DNA of 7,827 nucleotides from Pseudomonadota bacterium. GTDB lineage: Bacteria > Pseudomonadota > Alphaproteobacteria > Rhizobiales > Rhizobiaceae. The notes under the pieces are model-generated. The model saw only the letters and a list, made by a program, of their open reading frames with translations. It ran no database searches and was not told the origin of the DNA. The stretch lies in the NCBI GenBank assembly GCA_023419995.1, contig JAEZXF010000175.1, forward strand, positions 1-7,827, given 5' to 3'. Position numbers and translations under genes: made by a program. Of the stretch, positions 1 to 6,325 are shown in pieces. Numbering within the stretch: the stretch's first letter is position 1; every line of letters starts with the position of its first letter.

Positions 1-606
1 ATGCAGATGCGTCCGGGCGATGCCGGCCGTTCCCAGCCTTCCGGCCTTTTCCGGCGCGTCCGCGCAGGAGGCCCGCATCACCGGCAGCCGCTGCAGCAGC
101 TCCAGCTCGTCGGGGTCGAGGTCGCGCGCATCGGCGAGCAGGCAGTTCTGCGGCTCGACCGGCCGGAAGCCCGGGATCGCCCGCGCCATCGGCCGCCAGC
201 ACAGCCCCAGCGCCACGGCGAGGGCCATGCCGTCGAGAAAGCCGTAGGCTGAGGTCTCGGGCGTGTTGAGGTCACCGTGCTGATCGAACCAGACGATGGA
301 ATCGGCCCGCTCGCCGGCCACGGCGCCGGCGGCCGTCAGGCAGTTTCCCGCCAGCACGACGGGAAAGCGGCCGGCGTCGAGGCTGGCGGACACCTGGGCG
401 GCGACGGCGGCGCAGACCGCGAAGCCGGTCGCGATCTCCCGTTCCTGCGCGTCGCCCACGGCGCCGATGTCCTCGACGGCGACGTCGTGGCCGTGCCGGG
501 CGAGCTCGTCCGCCAGACCCGCGGCCACGAGGGCACCCGGACCGCGGCCGAAGCCGGCGTCGCGGTGGCCACTGTCGTAGGGCGCGATGACGACCGAGAC
601 CTTCAT
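1..606 (-). CDS. Arginase/agmatinase-family (ureohydrolase) protein, C-terminus cut by window edge
   Basis: The reading frame is open from an ATG at 606 to the left edge: 202 codons, no stop. Three features mark the ureohydrolase (arginase, agmatinase, formimidoylglutamase) fold. VVLAGNC (residues 83-89) sits where the family has GGDH. WFDQHGD (106-112) is the DAHxD manganese motif, with Asp108, His110 and Asp112 kept. NTPET followed by GFLDGM (114-127) is typical of arginase-like proteins, and RDLDPDE (161-167) comes later. The window ends at about the point where the third metal motif (SxDxDxxDP type) is expected, so that motif cannot be judged. The first-motif His is replaced by Cys89, so the substrate is uncertain; arginine, agmatine or formiminoglutamate hydrolysis would be guesses. 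Its ATG overlaps the hisA stop (ATGA, 606-603), so it is probably co-translated with the his operon. Family call fairly sure; function unknown. Confidence 0.8.
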   Translation of the reverse strand, partial: MKVSVVIAPYDSGHRDAGFGRGPGALVAAGLADELARHGHDVAVEDIGAVGDAQEREIATGFAVCAAVAAQVSASLDAGRFPVVLAGNCLTAAGAVAGERADSIVWFDQHGDLNTPETSAYGFLDGMALAVALGLCWRPMARAIPGFRPVEPQNCLLADARDLDPDELELLQRLPVMRASCADAPEKAGRLGTAGIARTHLH

Positions 607-1358
607 GGGCGCGGTCCCGCGACGTGCTCCTTCGCCTTCCGCAGCACCGCCAGCGCCTCCTGCGCGTCGATGCGGCCGTCGTAGAGCGCCCGGCCGGAGA
701 TCGCGCCTTCGAGGCGGCGGGCATCCGGCATGGTCATGCGCACGATGTCGGCCATCGAGGCCAGCCCGCCCGAGGCGATGACGGGAATGGACACGGCCTC
801 GGCCATGTCGATGGTGGCGTCCCAGTTGATGCCGGCGAGCACGCCGTCGCGGTCGATGTCGGTGTAGACGATCGCCGCGACGCCGGCACCCTCGAACTTC
901 TGCGCCAGCTCGATCGCGCCGAGCGTCGAGGCCTCCGCCCAGCCCTCGACCGCGACCTTGCCGCCGCGGGCGTCGATGCCGACGGCGATCCTGCCGGGAA
1001 ACGCCTTGCAGGCGGCCCGGACCAGGTCGGGATCGCGCACGGCGACGGTGCCGAGGATGACGCGCGCCAGCCCCTTCTCCAGCCATGCCTCGATATGGGC
1101 GAGCGTGCGGATGCCGCCCCCGAGCTGCACCGGGTTCCGCGTCGCCTTGAGGATCGCCTCGACCGCCGCGCCGTTGCGGCTCTCGCCGGCGAAGGCGCCG
1201 TCGAGGTCGACCACGTGCAGCCATTCGAAGCCCTGCTCCTCGAAGGCGCTGGCCTGCGCGGCCGGATCCTCGTTGTAGACGGTCGCGCTCGCCATCTCGC
1301 CGAGCTTGAGGCGCACGCAGCGGCCTTCCTTGAGGTCGATCGCGGGGAAGAGGATCAT
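603..1358 (-). CDS. hisA: HisA, phosphoribosylformimino-5-aminoimidazole carboxamide ribotide isomerase
   Basis: HisA is a cytosolic TIM-barrel enzyme that opens the ProFAR ring by Amadori rearrangement to PRFAR, the substrate of HisFH. The 251-residue protein starts [12 protein letters not shown], the canonical HisA N-terminus. Visible sites are the catalytic acids Asp8 and Asp129 ([10 protein letters not shown]), the phosphate-binding loops at GGGIRT (80-85) and ASGGLA (195-200), YTDIDRDG (165-172), and SGRALYDG near the end. Length is normal. I chose the ATG at 1358 because the family begins there and it lies 4 nt after the upstream DUF1330 stop. A TTG at 1379 would add seven residues and overlap that gene. 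GAAGG lies about 11 nt upstream, a rather long spacing. The gene ends in the ATGA overlap with the arginase-family gene. Nothing looks damaged. Confidence 0.97.
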   Translation of the reverse strand: MILFPAIDLKEGRCVRLKLGEMASATVYNEDPAAQASAFEEQGFEWLHVVDLDGAFAGESRNGAAVEAILKATRNPVQLGGGIRTLAHIEAWLEKGLARVILGTVAVRDPDLVRAACKAFPGRIAVGIDARGGKVAVEGWAEASTLGAIELAQKFEGAGVAAIVYTDIDRDGVLAGINWDATIDMAEAVSIPVIASGGLASMADIVRMTMPDARRLEGAISGRALYDGRIDAQEALAVLRKAKEHVAGPRP

Positions 1359-1362
1359 CGGG

Positions 1363-1650
1363 TCATACACCTTCGACAATGACGAGGCGCGCCGTGGCGC
1401 AGGGTTTGCGCAGCGCGAGGGCGGCCTGGTATTCGGGCGAGCGGTAGCATTCGAGGGCGATGTCGTAGCTGTCGAACTCGATCACGACATGGCGCGTGCC
1501 GGCCGGCTCCTCCGGCTGTTCGTTGCGGCCGCCGCGGACGACGAACCGCGCGCCGTACTTGTCGAAGGCGACAGCGTTGGCCGCGACGTAGGCCTTGTAC
1601 TCCTCGGGGTCGCTGACGTCGACCAGCCCGATCCAGTAGCCCTTCTTCAT
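1363..1650 (-). CDS. DUF1330 family protein
   Basis: A 95-residue soluble protein starting [16 protein letters not shown]. The pattern fits DUF1330, a small dimeric alpha/beta-barrel (ferredoxin-like) family: YKAYVAANA (about 19-27), a central RGGRNE, then [20 protein letters not shown] and a C-terminal VIVEG. No biochemical function is established for the family and none is claimed here. Two ATGs occur in tandem, at 1653 and 1650. AGGAGG (1660-1655) is only 1 nt from the first but 4 nt from the second, so I prefer 1650. The stop of the upstream GNAT gene overlaps the first ATG (ATGA). The TGA stop at 1365-1363 is followed 4 nt later by hisA. Presence in the his operon suggests co-expression rather than a known role in histidine synthesis. 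Confidence 0.88.
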   Translation of the reverse strand: MKKGYWIGLVDVSDPEEYKAYVAANAVAFDKYGARFVVRGGRNEQPEEPAGTRHVVIEFDSYDIALECYRSPEYQAALALRKPCATARLVIVEGV

Positions 1651-2117
1651 CATGCCTCCTCGCAGCCGGCGGTCTTCTCGTAGCGCAGCTCGCCATCGCC
1701 GGCGGAACCGGCCATGCGCCATCCCAGCCGCCGGCAGAAGCCGTGCGCGCGAATGTCCGCATCCGCTCCGGTATTGAGCCATATGGTGCCGTGGTCGCGA
1801 AACAGACAGCGCTCGGCCTCGGCCATCAGGGCGCGGCCGAGGCCACGCCCCTCGAAGCCCGGCCGCACGAACATGGCGAAGACGCAGCCTTCCCCGTTGT
1901 CGGCCATGGCGAAGGCGGCCGGCTCGCCGTTGACTTCGGCAAGCCATGCGCGGGCATCGGCCTCGAGCGCGGCCCTCACGGATTCCAGCGTGACGCCGAC
2001 GCCGGCGAGCTCTTCCAACGTCATGGCGTTCTCGGTGACGCTGAGACAGACATCGAACAGCACCGGCACGTCCGACGGGCCGGCGGCGCGCAGCGACGCC
2101 GTGCTCACGGCTTCCAT
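1650..2117 (-). CDS. GNAT family N-acetyltransferase (his-operon copy)
   Basis: A protein of up to 155 residues with the Gcn5-related acetyltransferase layout. The central strand and acetyl-CoA loop are [20 protein letters not shown] (about 83-102), matching the Q/RxxGxG/A pattern with the first position as Glu. A later GFCRRLGW (126-133) corresponds to the usual aromatic/Leu-Gly-Phe motif B region. GNAT enzymes transfer acetyl from acetyl-CoA to an amine; this substrate cannot be read from the sequence. The ATG at 2117 lies inside hisH (13-nt overlap) with no clear Shine-Dalgarno. An in-frame GTG at 2108 overlaps the hisH stop as GTGA and has GGAAG just upstream, so the true start may be codon 4. 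The stop overlaps the start of the DUF1330 gene. Confidence 0.85.
   Translation of the reverse strand: MEAVSTASLRAAGPSDVPVLFDVCLSVTENAMTLEELAGVGVTLESVRAALEADARAWLAEVNGEPAAFAMADNGEGCVFAMFVRPGFEGRGLGRALMAEAERCLFRDHGTIWLNTGADADIRAHGFCRRLGWRMAGSAGDGELRYEKTAGCEEA
1655..1660 (-). promoter_or_regulatory. Shine-Dalgarno AGGAGG for the DUF1330 gene
   Basis: A perfect AGGAGG reads on the minus strand inside the last codons of the upstream GNAT gene. It lies 1 nt from the ATG at 1653 and 4 nt from the ATG at 1650. The spacing decides the start in favour of the second ATG. It is one of the strongest ribosome-binding sites in the his cluster, suggesting DUF1330 is translated well in its own right. Confidence 0.75.
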
Positions 2118-2755
2118 CGCAAAAAATTCGCGATCAGCGCCAGGCCGAGCGCCTGGCTCTTCTCCGGGTGGAACTGGGTGCCGGCCCGGTTGCCGTCGAC
2201 GACGGCGGCCGTCACCGGCCCGCCATAGTCGGTCACGGCGAGAACCTGGTCGTCGCGCGTGGCGTCGAGATGGTAGGAATGGACGAAATAGGCGTGCAGC
2301 CCGGTCTCGCCGGTCGGGATGCCGGCGAAGAGCGGGTGGGAATGTTTCACGTGAATCGTGTTCCAGCCGATCTGCGGGATCTTCAGCGACGGGGCGGACG
2401 GGGTGATCTCCTTGACGTCGCCGGCGATCCAGCCGAAGCCGCGGGTCACCGTCTTCTCCAGCCCGCGCTCCGACATCAGCTGCATGCCGACGCAGATGCC
2501 GAGGAACGGCCGGCCCTTCGCGGTCGCGACCTCCTCGACGGCCGCGACCATGCCGGGCACGGCGTCGAGGCCGGCGCGGCAGTCGGCATAGGCGCCGACG
2601 CCCGGCAGGACGATGCGGTCGGCGGTGGCGACGCGGTCGGCGTCCGAGGTCAGCTCGATCTCGGCGACGATGCCGGCCTCGCGCGCGGCGCGCTCGAACG
2701 CCTTGGTCGCGGAGCGAAGGTTGCCGGAACCGTAGTCGATGATGGCGACGCGCAT
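2105..2755 (-). CDS. hisH: HisH, glutamine amidotransferase subunit of imidazole glycerol phosphate synthase
   Basis: HisH hydrolyses glutamine and channels ammonia to HisF, which converts PRFAR to imidazole glycerol phosphate and AICAR. The 216-residue class I amidotransferase starts [12 protein letters not shown]. The full triad is visible: Cys88 in GICVGMQ, and His196 and Glu198 in GTQFHPEKS. The oxyanion-loop region PGVGAYADC (51-59) and YFVHSYH (156-162) are also present. Length is normal and no residue is missing. The frame stays open upstream to 3010, but that stretch lies inside the DUF2628 gene and has no HisH homology. The ATG at 2755 is 1 nt after the DUF2628 stop, with a weak GGGAAAAG upstream. 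The 3' end overlaps the downstream GNAT gene. HisF is not in the window. Confidence 0.97.
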   Translation of the reverse strand: MRVAIIDYGSGNLRSATKAFERAAREAGIVAEIELTSDADRVATADRIVLPGVGAYADCRAGLDAVPGMVAAVEEVATAKGRPFLGICVGMQLMSERGLEKTVTRGFGWIAGDVKEITPSAPSLKIPQIGWNTIHVKHSHPLFAGIPTGETGLHAYFVHSYHLDATRDDQVLAVTDYGGPVTAAVVDGNRAGTQFHPEKSQALGLALIANFLRWKP

Positions 2756-2756
2756 G

Positions 2757-3248
2757 TCAGCTTTTCCCGGGATAGGCGAAGAGGCCGAGCGCCGGACCAA
2801 CCTCGCGGCGCGGCGCGGCGGACGGCACGGCCGGCATGGCGGCGGGCCGCAGGAGAGGGGCCTCGCCCGGCTCGCCGGCCCCGCTTTCGGCCTCGGCCAG
2901 ATAGCGGATCTCGGCGTCGGCGGCGTTCGCCGCCTCGACCACGCCCCATTCGCGCCAGCCGCGTCGGCGATAACGCGCGAGCCTAAGCGCCGCGCCCTCC
3001 AGCCCGACATAGACGGAGACGAGAAGCGACAGGACCGGCGCGGCGCTGCCGAGCCCGGCCACCGAGCCGAGGGCGGAAAGCGCCGCCGTCACCACGACGA
3101 CGGCCAGCGCCTCCAGCCACAGCCGGTGGAACAGCAGCCACACGGCCGGCAGCACGAAGGCGAGGAAATGGAAGCCGTCGCGCACGAGGACGGCGCGGTC
3201 TTCCGCGCCCTCCGCGGCCGACGGCTCCATCACGACATAGCTGGCCAT
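2757..3248 (-). CDS. DUF2628 family small membrane protein
   Basis: A 163-residue protein with a short hydrophilic N-terminus ([10 protein letters not shown]) that includes the [14 protein letters not shown] stretch typical of DUF2628. Two to three hydrophobic segments follow (about 24-41, 44-63, 67-90), then a basic RYRRRGW that should be cytoplasmic by the positive-inside rule, then a soluble tail rich in Ala, Glu and Pro. From memory, DUF2628 genes often lie between hisB and hisH in Rhizobiales; their function is not established. The ATG at 3248 is 10 nt after the hisB stop, with AGGGCGAG between as a plausible ribosome-binding site. The stop at 2759-2757 is 1 nt before the hisH start, so the two are likely coupled. 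Family assignment is by pattern and context. Confidence 0.85.
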   Translation of the reverse strand: MASYVVMEPSAAEGAEDRAVLVRDGFHFLAFVLPAVWLLFHRLWLEALAVVVVTAALSALGSVAGLGSAAPVLSLLVSVYVGLEGAALRLARYRRRGWREWGVVEAANAADAEIRYLAEAESGAGEPGEAPLLRPAAMPAVPSAAPRREVGPALGLFAYPGKS

Positions 3249-3258
3249 GGCGCTCGCC

Positions 3259-3858
3259 CTATCCGTTCAGCGTGCCCTTGGTGGACGGGATCGCGCCTTC
3301 CTGGCGCGGGTCGGGCTCGACCGCCGAACGCAGCGCGCGGGCGACGGCCTTGAAGCAGGTCTCGGCGATGTGATGGTTGTTGGCGCCGTAGTGGTTGGTC
3401 ACGTGCAGGGTGATGCCGGCGTTCTGGGCAAGCGCCTGGAAGAACTCCCGCACCAGCTCGGTGTCGAAGGTGCCGATCTTCGGCGCGGAGAACGCGACCT
3501 GCCAGACGAGGAACGGCCGGCCCGACACGTCGAGCGCGGCGCGCGTCAGCGTCTCGTCCATGGCGAGGTCGATCGAGGCGTAGCGGGAGATGCCGCGCCG
3601 CTCGCCGAGCGCGCGGGCGATGGCCTGGCCGAGCGCGATGCCGGTGTCCTCGACCGTGTGGTGGTCGTCGATGTGCAGGTCGCCCCTGGCCTCGACCGTC
3701 ATGTCGATCAGCGAATGGCGGGAAAGCTGGTCGAGCATGTGGTCGAAGAAGCCGACCCCGGTCGAGATCTACGAGACGCCCTAGCCGTCGAGATCGACGC
3801 TGACCGCGATCTCGGTTTCCTTGGTCCTGCGCGAAACGCTCGCCGTGCGTCCGGCCAT
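3259..3858 (-). pseudogene. hisB: hisB, imidazoleglycerol-phosphate dehydratase, interrupted by two in-frame TAG codons
   Basis: HisB dehydrates imidazole glycerol phosphate to imidazole acetol phosphate. The frame from the ATG at 3858 to the TAG at 3261-3259 spans 199 codons, the normal family length. The N-terminus has the conserved RRTKETEI (10-17) and DLDG (22-25). The rest carries the conserved sites: [11 protein letters not shown] (32-42), [10 protein letters not shown] (62-71), DLAMDE (97-102), ANNHHIAE (159-166) and PSTKGTL (191-197). Codon 26 (3783-3781), where the family has Thr of DGTG, and codon 30 (3771-3769), where an acidic residue is usual, are both TAG. There is no frameshift. 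A restart at Met41 would lose the FFDH His. So this is a very recent inactivation, a sequence error, or a gene needing amber readthrough. AGAAGG lies 9 nt upstream of the ATG. Identity as hisB is certain; its working state is not. Confidence 0.93.
3761..3795. repeat. 9-bp direct repeat flanking the hisB stop codons
   Basis: GTCGAGATC occurs at 3761-3769 and again at 3787-3795. The 17 nt between the copies, plus the last base of the first copy, contain both TAG codons of hisB. In this GC-rich, codon-constrained sequence a 9-mer repeat can arise by chance, since both copies code for plausible HisB residues. Its position bounding the damaged segment is notable. Confidence 0.6.
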
Positions 3859-4033
3859 GGTCGCAATCCTTCTGTCCAGAAAGCGAAGGCGTCTTAACAG
3901 CATGCCCCGCCGATGGAAAGCGCGACCGTGCGCGGGCTTTGCATTCGCGTCGCCGGCACATACATAAGCGCCGATGAAAACTGCCTGGGCGGCGGCGCTT
4001 CCACGGCCGGCCGAAGACGGGATCGGAGCTGAT
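3859..4033. promoter_or_regulatory. Divergent intergenic region with promoters for the his operon and hslV operon
   Basis: This 175-bp gap is the only non-coding space upstream of both operons, so both promoters should lie here. On the plus strand TTGCAT (3939-3944) and TACATA (3961-3966) are 16 nt apart, a weak sigma70-like pair; a heat-shock sigma (RpoH) site is expected for hslVU from family knowledge but I see no convincing match. On the minus strand TGTTAA (3899-3894) is the best -10 candidate for hisB, with no good -35. Ribosome-binding sites are clear: GGAG at 4025-4028, 5 nt before the hslV ATG, and AGAAGG (3873-3868), 9 nt before the hisB ATG. The region's role is sure; the promoter elements are tentative. 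Confidence 0.5.
3917..3940. other. Imperfect inverted repeat in the hisB-hslV intergenic region
   Basis: AAAGCGCG (3917-3924) can pair with CGCGGGCTTT (3931-3940) as 5 + 3 base pairs with a two-G bulge and a 6-nt loop. It lies between the tentative promoter elements of the two operons, so it could be an operator or a 5'-UTR hairpin of the his transcript. No T-tract follows on either strand, so it does not look like a terminator. Weak evidence. Confidence 0.25.
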
Positions 4034-4582
4034 ATGTCGAACGATCTTTCCATGCACGCGACGACGATCGTCACCGTGCGCAAGAACAACAAGGTGGTGA
4101 TCGCCGGCGACGGCCAGGTCAGCCTCGGCCAGACCATCATGAAGGGCAACGCCCGCAAGGTGCGCCGCATCGGCAACGGCAGCGTCATCACCGGCTTCGC
4201 CGGGGCGACCGCCGACGCCTTCACCCTGCTCGAGCGGCTCGAGGCCAAGCTGGAGCACTATCCCGACCAGCTGATGCGCGCCGCGGTCGAGCTGGCCAAG
4301 GACTGGCGCACCGACCGCTACCTGCGGCGGCTCGAGGCGATGATGCTGGTCGCCGACAAGAACGTGACGCTGGCGCTGACCGGAACCGGCGACGTGCTCG
4401 AGCCCGAGCACGGCGTGATGGCGATCGGCTCGGGCGGCAACTACGCGCTGGCGGCGGCGCGGGCGCTGATGGACACCGACCGGAGCGCCGAGGAGATCGC
4501 GCGCAAGGCGATGGAGATCGCCGCCGACATCTGCGTCTACACCAACGGCAACTTCGTCGTCGAAACGCTCGATGCCGATTGA
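4034..4582 (+). CDS. hslV: HslV, ATP-dependent protease peptidase subunit
   Basis: HslV is the proteasome-beta-like threonine peptidase that forms a double hexamer capped by HslU. The 182-residue precursor has a nine-residue propeptide ending MHA, followed by TTIVTVR. Thr10 is therefore the catalytic N-terminal nucleophile after processing. In mature numbering, Lys33 (Lys42 of the precursor, in ARKVRR), Gly45 (Gly54, in TGFAG) and Ser124 (Ser133, in IGSGGNYAL) are all in place. Length and sequence are typical of Rhizobiales. The ATG at 4034 is chosen because GGAG lies 5 nt upstream. An in-frame ATG at 3974 would add 20 residues with no family support. The last 11 nt overlap the next gene. HslV is usually heat-shock inducible through RpoH; that is family knowledge, not visible here. 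Confidence 0.97.
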   Translation: MSNDLSMHATTIVTVRKNNKVVIAGDGQVSLGQTIMKGNARKVRRIGNGSVITGFAGATADAFTLLERLEAKLEHYPDQLMRAAVELAKDWRTDRYLRRLEAMMLVADKNVTLALTGTGDVLEPEHGVMAIGSGGNYALAAARALMDTDRSAEEIARKAMEIAADICVYTNGNFVVETLDAD

Positions 4583-5099
4583 GGCAGGCCGCATCGGCTT
4601 CACGCCGGTGACGCCGGACCACTACGCGCTCCTGCGCGGCTGGCTCGAACGGCCGCACATGCGCGAATGGTGGGGCGATCCCGACGAGGAGCTCGGCTTC
4701 ATCCGCGACATGGCGGAAGGGCGCGACACGACCCGGCCCTTCCTCATCCTGCTCGACGGCGAGCCGGTCGGCTACATCCAGTACTGGTTCGTCGGCGAGC
4801 ACCAGACCGACCGATGGACGGCGGACCATCCGTGGCTCCTCGACCTGCCGGCCGACGCCGTCGGCGTCGACCTGTCGATCGGCGATCCCGCGCGGCTGTC
4901 GCAGGGCATCGGGTCGGCGGCGCTGTCGGCATTCGTGCGCATCCTGCGCGGCGAGGGCCGCACGACCATCGTCATCGATCCGGATCCGCGCAATCTCCGC
5001 GCGGTGCGCGCCTACGAGAAGGCCGGCTTCCGCGTCATCCCGGCGCTTGCCGGGCGCAGCGGCGACGCGCTGCTGATGCAGCATCGGCCGGACGCATGA
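4572..5099 (+). CDS. GNAT family N-acetyltransferase, AAC(6')-like
   Basis: A 175-residue acetyltransferase. It resembles, as far as I recall them, aminoglycoside 6'-N-acetyltransferases of the AAC(6')-Ib type and RimJ/RimL-like enzymes. The shared points are REWWGD (31-36), [11 protein letters not shown] (62-72), [18 protein letters not shown] (98-115, with the acetyl-CoA loop QGIG), and [18 protein letters not shown] (136-153). The similarity places it in the fold group. It does not show that an aminoglycoside is the substrate, and siderophore-precursor or other amine acetylation is equally possible. It starts within hslV (11-nt overlap) with no strong ribosome-binding site, so translational coupling is likely. 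Its stop overlaps the next ATG (ATGA, 5096-5099). No mobile-element signs are nearby and base composition matches its neighbours, so it looks like a resident gene. Confidence 0.9.
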   Translation: MPIEAGRIGFTPVTPDHYALLRGWLERPHMREWWGDPDEELGFIRDMAEGRDTTRPFLILLDGEPVGYIQYWFVGEHQTDRWTADHPWLLDLPADAVGVDLSIGDPARLSQGIGSAALSAFVRILRGEGRTTIVIDPDPRNLRAVRAYEKAGFRVIPALAGRSGDALLMQHRPDA

Positions 5100-6325
5100 T
5101 GACAGGGCGCGCTCCGCGACCCATAGTGCGCACGGACAACCGGCGCCGGGGGGCAGATTTGATCAGCGACGAGACGCTCGAGAACGCCGTGGCGACGGGC
5201 GTGATTACGGCCCTGCAGCGCGACCGGCTCCGGGCGCTGGAGCGGGGGCATGTGCCGCAGGTCGACGACGACGGCGCCGTCGAGGAGAACCTGCGCCTGA
5301 TCGGCGGCGGCAACGACCTCTTCGTCACCGTCGGCACGGTGCTGCTGACGGCCGGCTTCTACTTCGTGCTGACGACGCTGATGCCGGGCGAGACGCTGTG
5401 GATCGCCGGCCTGATCGCGATCTTCTCGTGGGCGGTCGCCGAGATCGTCACCCGGCAGCACCGGATGAAGCTGTCCTCGACCGTCCTCAGCCTGGTCTTC
5501 GTCGCGGCGACGGCCGTGGCGCTGATGCTGGTCGCGCAGGCGCGCTACCCGATCCGCATGCCGGAGACGATGTGGCAGCTTCTCGGCCTCAGGGGCATGG
5601 TGGCCCCCGCCGGCTACCTCTTCCTCGGCGGCATCATCGGCGCGGCCGTCGTCTACTTCCTGCGCTTCCGGGTGCCGGTGCTCGCCGGCGTCGTCGCGGT
5701 GGCGGCGACGCTGCTCGCCTTCCTCCAGACCGCGCTGTTCCTCTATGACGGCGTCGCCGCCGGCGCGGTGACGGCGCCGCGGGTGGAGGAACTGCCCGAG
5801 CTGATGCGCGCCGCGCTCTACATGCCGCTCGTCTGCGGGCTGGCGGTCTTCGCGACGGCGGTGGCGCTCGACATCCACGACCGCGAGCGGCGCACCATCT
5901 GGTCCGATTGCGCCTTCTGGCTGCACGTCGTGTCGGCGCCGATGCTGGTCCATCCGCTGTTCATCATGGCCACGGGGCAGGACGCCGTCTTCGGCCGGAT
6001 CGAGCCGGGCGCCGACGCGACGGTCATGCTGGCGGCGCTCATCGTCGGCTTCGTCTACGTTGCGCTCGCCATCGACCGGCGGTCGCTGCTGGTACCGACG
6101 CTGGCCTATTTCGGCTCGCTCGGCATCTACTACCTGGTTGATACGGCGGCCAACAGCACCGGCATTCCGCCCTTCGCGCTCATCCTGCTGGCGGTCGGGG
6201 CGCTGATCATCTTCTTCGGCGCCGGCTGGCAGCGCATCCGCCGCTTGATCGTCGGCTCGACGCTCCCCACATCCCTGCTCGACAGGCTTCCCCCAATCAA
6301 GGCTCAGGCATACCGTTCACGATGA
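5096..6325 (+). CDS. Polytopic membrane protein, possibly DUF2157-like
   Basis: A 409-residue protein. A soluble N-terminal part has the helical stretch [19 protein letters not shown] (about 23-41) followed by RDRLRALE. About ten hydrophobic segments follow, near 74-95, 100-118, 127-147, 168-189, 193-214, 239-258, 272-291, 308-326, 330-347 and 358-377, then a basic tail (WQRIRRLIV). The N-terminal helix followed by many TM segments recalls DUF2157-type predicted membrane proteins, but I am not sure of the family. No catalytic motif is visible. The ATG at 5096 overlaps the GNAT stop; a second ATG at 5099 is in frame and equally possible. The frame is open back to 4667 but that part lies inside the GNAT gene. 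The stop overlaps the hslU start. Inner-membrane location inferred; role unknown. Confidence 0.85.
   Translation: MMTGRAPRPIVRTDNRRRGADLISDETLENAVATGVITALQRDRLRALERGHVPQVDDDGAVEENLRLIGGGNDLFVTVGTVLLTAGFYFVLTTLMPGETLWIAGLIAIFSWAVAEIVTRQHRMKLSSTVLSLVFVAATAVALMLVAQARYPIRMPETMWQLLGLRGMVAPAGYLFLGGIIGAAVVYFLRFRVPVLAGVVAVAATLLAFLQTALFLYDGVAAGAVTAPRVEELPELMRAALYMPLVCGLAVFATAVALDIHDRERRTIWSDCAFWLHVVSAPMLVHPLFIMATGQDAVFGRIEPGADATVMLAALIVGFVYVALAIDRRSLLVPTLAYFGSLGIYYLVDTAANSTGIPPFALILLAVGALIIFFGAGWQRIRRLIVGSTLPTSLLDRLPPIKAQAYRSR

Noticed and set aside
1..252. Plus-strand 83-codon frame at the left edge
   Set aside because: It is opposite the arginase-family gene, which has recognisable family motifs over the same bases.
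1359..1379. TTG start for hisA giving MSKVYDP before MILFP
   Set aside because: HisA proteins begin at MILFPAIDL, and the TTG would overlap the DUF1330 gene by 17 nt.
624..1382. Plus-strand open frame opposite hisA
   Set aside because: HisA is clear on the other strand; the frame has no ribosome-binding site or motif.
2756..3010. N-terminal extension of hisH up to 3010
   Set aside because: The extra residues are out-of-frame translation of the DUF2628 gene; HisH starts with [12 protein letters not shown] at 2755.
3259..3783. Genetic-code change with TAG as a sense codon to explain hisB
   Set aside because: hisB itself ends with TAG at the expected C-terminus, so a general TAG reassignment would also read through the proper stop. 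Partial suppression is not excluded.
3230..4603. Minus-strand open frame of 457 codons across hslV and hisB
   Set aside because: It runs opposite hslV and out of frame with hisB; the translation is Arg-rich in the second half and matches no family.
4572..5099. Acquired antibiotic-resistance gene on a mobile element
   Set aside because: No transposase, integrase, inverted repeats or compositional shift are visible, and the gene is overlapped into the hslV-hslU operon.
5012..5953. Minus-strand open frame of 313 codons opposite the membrane protein
   Set aside because: The translation is rich in His, Arg, Asp and Glu, typical of an antisense shadow, and the plus strand shows clear TM periodicity.
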